Shown one piece after another: positions 5,407 to 6,968 of a stretch of DNA of 6,968 bases; the first letter of the stretch is position 1; each line of letters begins with the position of its first letter. The stretch lies in contig JAFYUG010000231.1 in the NCBI GenBank assembly GCA_017558545.1, positions 1-6,968 on the forward strand. Direction: 5' to 3'. This DNA is from Oscillospiraceae bacterium. Lineage in GTDB: Bacteria; Bacillota; Clostridia; Oscillospirales; Oscillospiraceae. Below the pieces are notes generated by a model. The model searched no databases. It saw nothing but the letters and a program-made list of their open reading frames with translations, and was not told the origin of the DNA. The position numbers and the translations under genes are program-made.

Positions 5407-6324
5407 ATGAAAATACCCTATTTTGATGCCCATTGCGATACTGCTCTGAGAGTTTACGACATGGGTCTGTCCCTCAACAAAAATAAGCTTCAGGTGGATA
5501 TCAGCCGTTTGACCGAGTATGCCCCTTCCGCTCAGGTCTTTTCCATCTGCGCTCCCCACAGAGCCGGCATGACTGACCATACCGATTGGGCCATTGACGA
5601 ACTGCTGCGTCAAATCCGTCTCCATTCCGACAAGGTTATGCTTTGCCTTTCCGCTGCCGACATTGATAAGGCTGAGGAAGAGGGCAAGGTTGCCGCCCTT
5701 ATCTCCGTGGAAGGCGCTGAAAAGCTGGATTGCAGCATAGAAAAGCTGAAAGAAAACTATAAAAAGGGCCTTAGAATTGTCCATCTCAGCTGGAACCACC
5801 CCAATGAGCTCACCGGCACCTGCATGGATGGCGGCGGCCTCACCGAAAAGGGCGCGGAGTTTGTAAAAGCCGCTCAGGAAATGGGCGTTGCGCTGGATAT
5901 GTCCCATATTTCCGAAAAGGCATTTTGGGATATTCAGGCCATTGCCACAAAGCCCGTGCTGGCCGGCCACTCCAACTCCAAAACTGTATGCGACCATTTC
6001 CGCAACCTCACCGATGAGCAGTTCACCGCTCTCGTGAAAACCGGCGGCGTTGCAGGACTTAATATGTATCTGGATATCCTCGGCCATGGCCGCGATGTGG
6101 ACGCCGTTATCAAGCATGCGGAACATTTCCTCTCCCTTGGCGGCGAGAAGGCTCTCTGCCTTGGCGGCGACTTGGACGGAATCCCCGAAATGCCCAAGGG
6201 CATGAAGGGGGTTCAGGATATGGGCATGATTTATGAAGCCATGCTCAAGCAGGGCTGGAGCGAGGATTTAGTCCGCGATATCTTCTACCGCAATCTCAGA
6301 AATTATATGGAGAGAGCAATATGA
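5407..6324 (+). CDS. Membrane dipeptidase family peptidase (M19)
   Basis: This 305-residue protein belongs to the amidohydrolase-fold dipeptidases of family M19 (renal/membrane dipeptidase), which hydrolyse a wide range of dipeptides, including ones with D-residues. The binuclear zinc ligands are visible: His9 and Asp11 in FDAHCDT, bridging Glu102 in SVEGAE, His167 in DMSHIS and His188 in AGHSNSK. Asp255 in GGDLDG is the likely catalytic acid. LSWNHPNEL (127-135) and MDGGGLTEKG are also typical. There is no signal peptide or membrane segment, so the enzyme should be cytosolic despite the family name. No good Shine-Dalgarno precedes ATG 5407; only AGAAAG (5389-5394) lies upstream in an A/T-rich gap. 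The stop overlaps the next start as ATGA. A role in peptide or peptidoglycan-dipeptide recycling is inference. Confidence 0.93.
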   Translation: MKIPYFDAHCDTALRVYDMGLSLNKNKLQVDISRLTEYAPSAQVFSICAPHRAGMTDHTDWAIDELLRQIRLHSDKVMLCLSAADIDKAEEEGKVAALISVEGAEKLDCSIEKLKENYKKGLRIVHLSWNHPNELTGTCMDGGGLTEKGAEFVKAAQEMGVALDMSHISEKAFWDIQAIATKPVLAGHSNSKTVCDHFRNLTDEQFTALVKTGGVAGLNMYLDILGHGRDVDAVIKHAEHFLSLGGEKALCLGGDLDGIPEMPKGMKGVQDMGMIYEAMLKQGWSEDLVRDIFYRNLRNYMERAI

Positions 6325-6653
6325 ACATACAGATTTACGGAAAAAATAAGTGCTTCGATACCAAAAAGGCTGAGCGCTATTTCAAGGAGCGCCGCATCAA
6401 GTATCAGTTCGTGGATATCATCCGCTATGGCATGAGCCGCCGCGAGCTGGAAAGCGTGAAAAACGCCGTTGGATTGGAGGAGCTTATTGATAAAGAGGAT
6501 CAGGATTACCCCCTCATCCAGTATCTTGCCGGTAATGAAGCCAAGCTGGAAAAGCTTTTCGAAGAGCCCTTCCTTATAAAAACCCCCGTTGTCCGCAACG
6601 GCAAACAGGCCACTGTTGGCTATAAGCCCGAGATTTGGAAAACTTGGGAATAA
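6321..6653 (+). CDS. ArsC/Spx-like thioredoxin-fold protein
   Basis: This 110-residue protein has the ArsC/Spx/YffB-type thioredoxin fold: a beta-strand (NIQIYG), a single cysteine at residue 11 in KNKCFDTKKAERYFKERR, the conserved ...YQFVDI segment, and the C-terminal LIKTPVVRNGKQATVGYKPEIW. The cysteine motif is CFDT, not the CxxC redox pair of classical Spx. The arsenate reductase HNPxCGTS motif and the arginines needed for arsenate are not apparent, so I would not call it a working arsenate reductase. In databases such proteins are usually named arsenate reductase family protein. A redox or glutathione/bacillithiol-linked role is possible but unproven. GGAGAG (6309-6314) lies six bases before ATG 6321, and the start overlaps the dipeptidase stop by four bases, so translation is probably coupled. 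Confidence 0.85.
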   Translation: MNIQIYGKNKCFDTKKAERYFKERRIKYQFVDIIRYGMSRRELESVKNAVGLEELIDKEDQDYPLIQYLAGNEAKLEKLFEEPFLIKTPVVRNGKQATVGYKPEIWKTWE

Positions 6654-6968
6654 TGGAAGATAAGCCTACAAGAAAGCCATACCGCTTGCGTGAATTTGAT
6701 TATAGCAGCCCCGGAGCATACTTCATAACTATCTGCACTAAAAATAAAGAGCATTTATTTTGGTCTAAGAACGTAGGGGCGAGCATTGCTCGTCCGCAAA
6801 AACCGGAACTTAGTCCATGGGGCAGGGTGGTTGAAGAGGCAATCTGCGAAATTCCCGCAAGATATCCCGCTATTAGCTTGGATAACTATGCGGTTATGCC
6901 CAATCACATACATCTTCTGCTGAGAATTAGTGCCGATGCAGGCGGACGAGCGATGCTCGCCCCTACGG
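6653..6968 (+). CDS. REP-associated tyrosine transposase (RAYT), 5' part, runs off window
   Basis: The reading frame starts at ATG 6653, overlapping the previous stop as TAATG, and stays open to the window edge, giving 105 residues and no stop. It begins MEDKPTRKPYRLREFDYSSP, then GAYFITICTKNKEHLFW (about 21-37), GRVVEEAICEIPARYP (57-72) and MPNHIHLLLRI (82-92). The last holds the two histidines (85 and 87) of the HUH nuclease motif of the Y1_Tnp/IS200-like superfamily. N-terminus and spacing match single-copy RAYT proteins, which process REP-type palindromes. The catalytic tyrosine would lie beyond the window. Residues 41-49 (VGASIARPQ) and 97-105 (GGRAMLAPT) are encoded by two inverted copies of a REP-like palindrome. 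No clear Shine-Dalgarno is present; expression may depend on coupling to the upstream gene. Confidence 0.9.
   Translation, partial: MEDKPTRKPYRLREFDYSSPGAYFITICTKNKEHLFWSKNVGASIARPQKPELSPWGRVVEEAICEIPARYPAISLDNYAVMPNHIHLLLRISADAGGRAMLAPT
6772..6797 (+). repeat. REP-like palindrome, copy 1, inside the RAYT gene
   Basis: This 26-base unit begins CGTAGGGGCGAGCA and contains the dyad CGAGCA-T-TGCTCG. Its reverse complement recurs at 6942-6967 with 25 of 26 bases identical. It is read in frame as VGASIARPQ, between the RAYT motifs LFW and the helix beginning GRVVEEA. Confidence 0.85.
6942..6967 (-). repeat. REP-like palindrome, copy 2 (inverted), inside the RAYT gene
   Basis: The inverted partner of the copy at 6772-6797, differing at one base (the A/G at 6952). 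It is read as GGRAMLAPT directly after the HUH-containing segment. The two copies lie 144 bases apart and could pair into a long stem in DNA or mRNA. Confidence 0.85.

Noticed and set aside
3712..6126. 804-codon minus-strand open frame opposite RNase J and the dipeptidase
   Set aside because: A striking length, but it covers two unambiguous + strand genes and encodes a Gly/Ala/His-rich product without domains. It results from the strong codon bias of the + strand genes.
1..6968. CRISPR array, tRNA, rRNA, toxin-antitoxin or defence system
   Set aside because: No regularly spaced direct repeats, no tRNA-like cloverleaf, and no gene with a defence or toxin signature was seen on either strand.

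Overview
This window looks like chromosomal DNA of a Gram-positive anaerobe of the class Clostridia, probably a gut Oscillospirales/Ruminococcaceae-type organism. The evidence is GGAGG-type ribosome binding sites, an RNase J of the Firmicute type, codon use rich in CCC, GGC and ATA, and intergenic spacers full of short palindromic repeats of the kind common in those genomes. The assignment is inference from gene content and style; no marker gene fixes the genus. All genes are on the + strand.

Layout. (1) 1-205: a spacer dominated by a long imperfect inverted repeat (34-139). (2) 206-1555: a MATE-family multidrug efflux transporter. (3) 1556-1727: a spacer packed with small hairpins. (4) 1728-2984: a two-gene unit, ribulose-phosphate 3-epimerase (rpe) and recombination mediator RecR, three bases apart and closed by a perfect 17-bp hairpin terminator. 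(5) 2985-3445: a gene-free repeat island with at least three kinds of palindromic repeat. (6) 3446-3717: a clear sigma-A-type promoter sitting inside a perfect 13-bp dyad, then a leader of about 225 nt with hairpins. (7) 3718-6653: a probable operon of RNase J (552 aa), an M19 membrane-dipeptidase-family peptidase (305 aa) and a small ArsC/Spx-like thioredoxin-fold protein (110 aa), with a 30-nt gap and then an ATGA overlap. (8) 6653-6968: the 5' part of a REP-associated tyrosine transposase (RAYT, Y1_Tnp/HUH family). Its start overlaps the previous stop as TAATG, and it runs off the window.

How the genes fit together. The protein-coding content is mostly housekeeping: pentose phosphate metabolism, recombinational repair, mRNA decay, peptide turnover and drug/metabolite export. 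No defence island, phage, CRISPR array, tRNA or rRNA is visible. The interest is in the non-coding and mobile layer: the dyad over the RNase J promoter, the long RNase J leader, the structured element before the MATE gene, the nested repeat island, and a RAYT gene carrying two nearly identical inverted copies of a REP-like palindrome in its own reading frame. I see no convincing new multi-gene system; the candidates below are regulatory or repeat-related and are scored accordingly.
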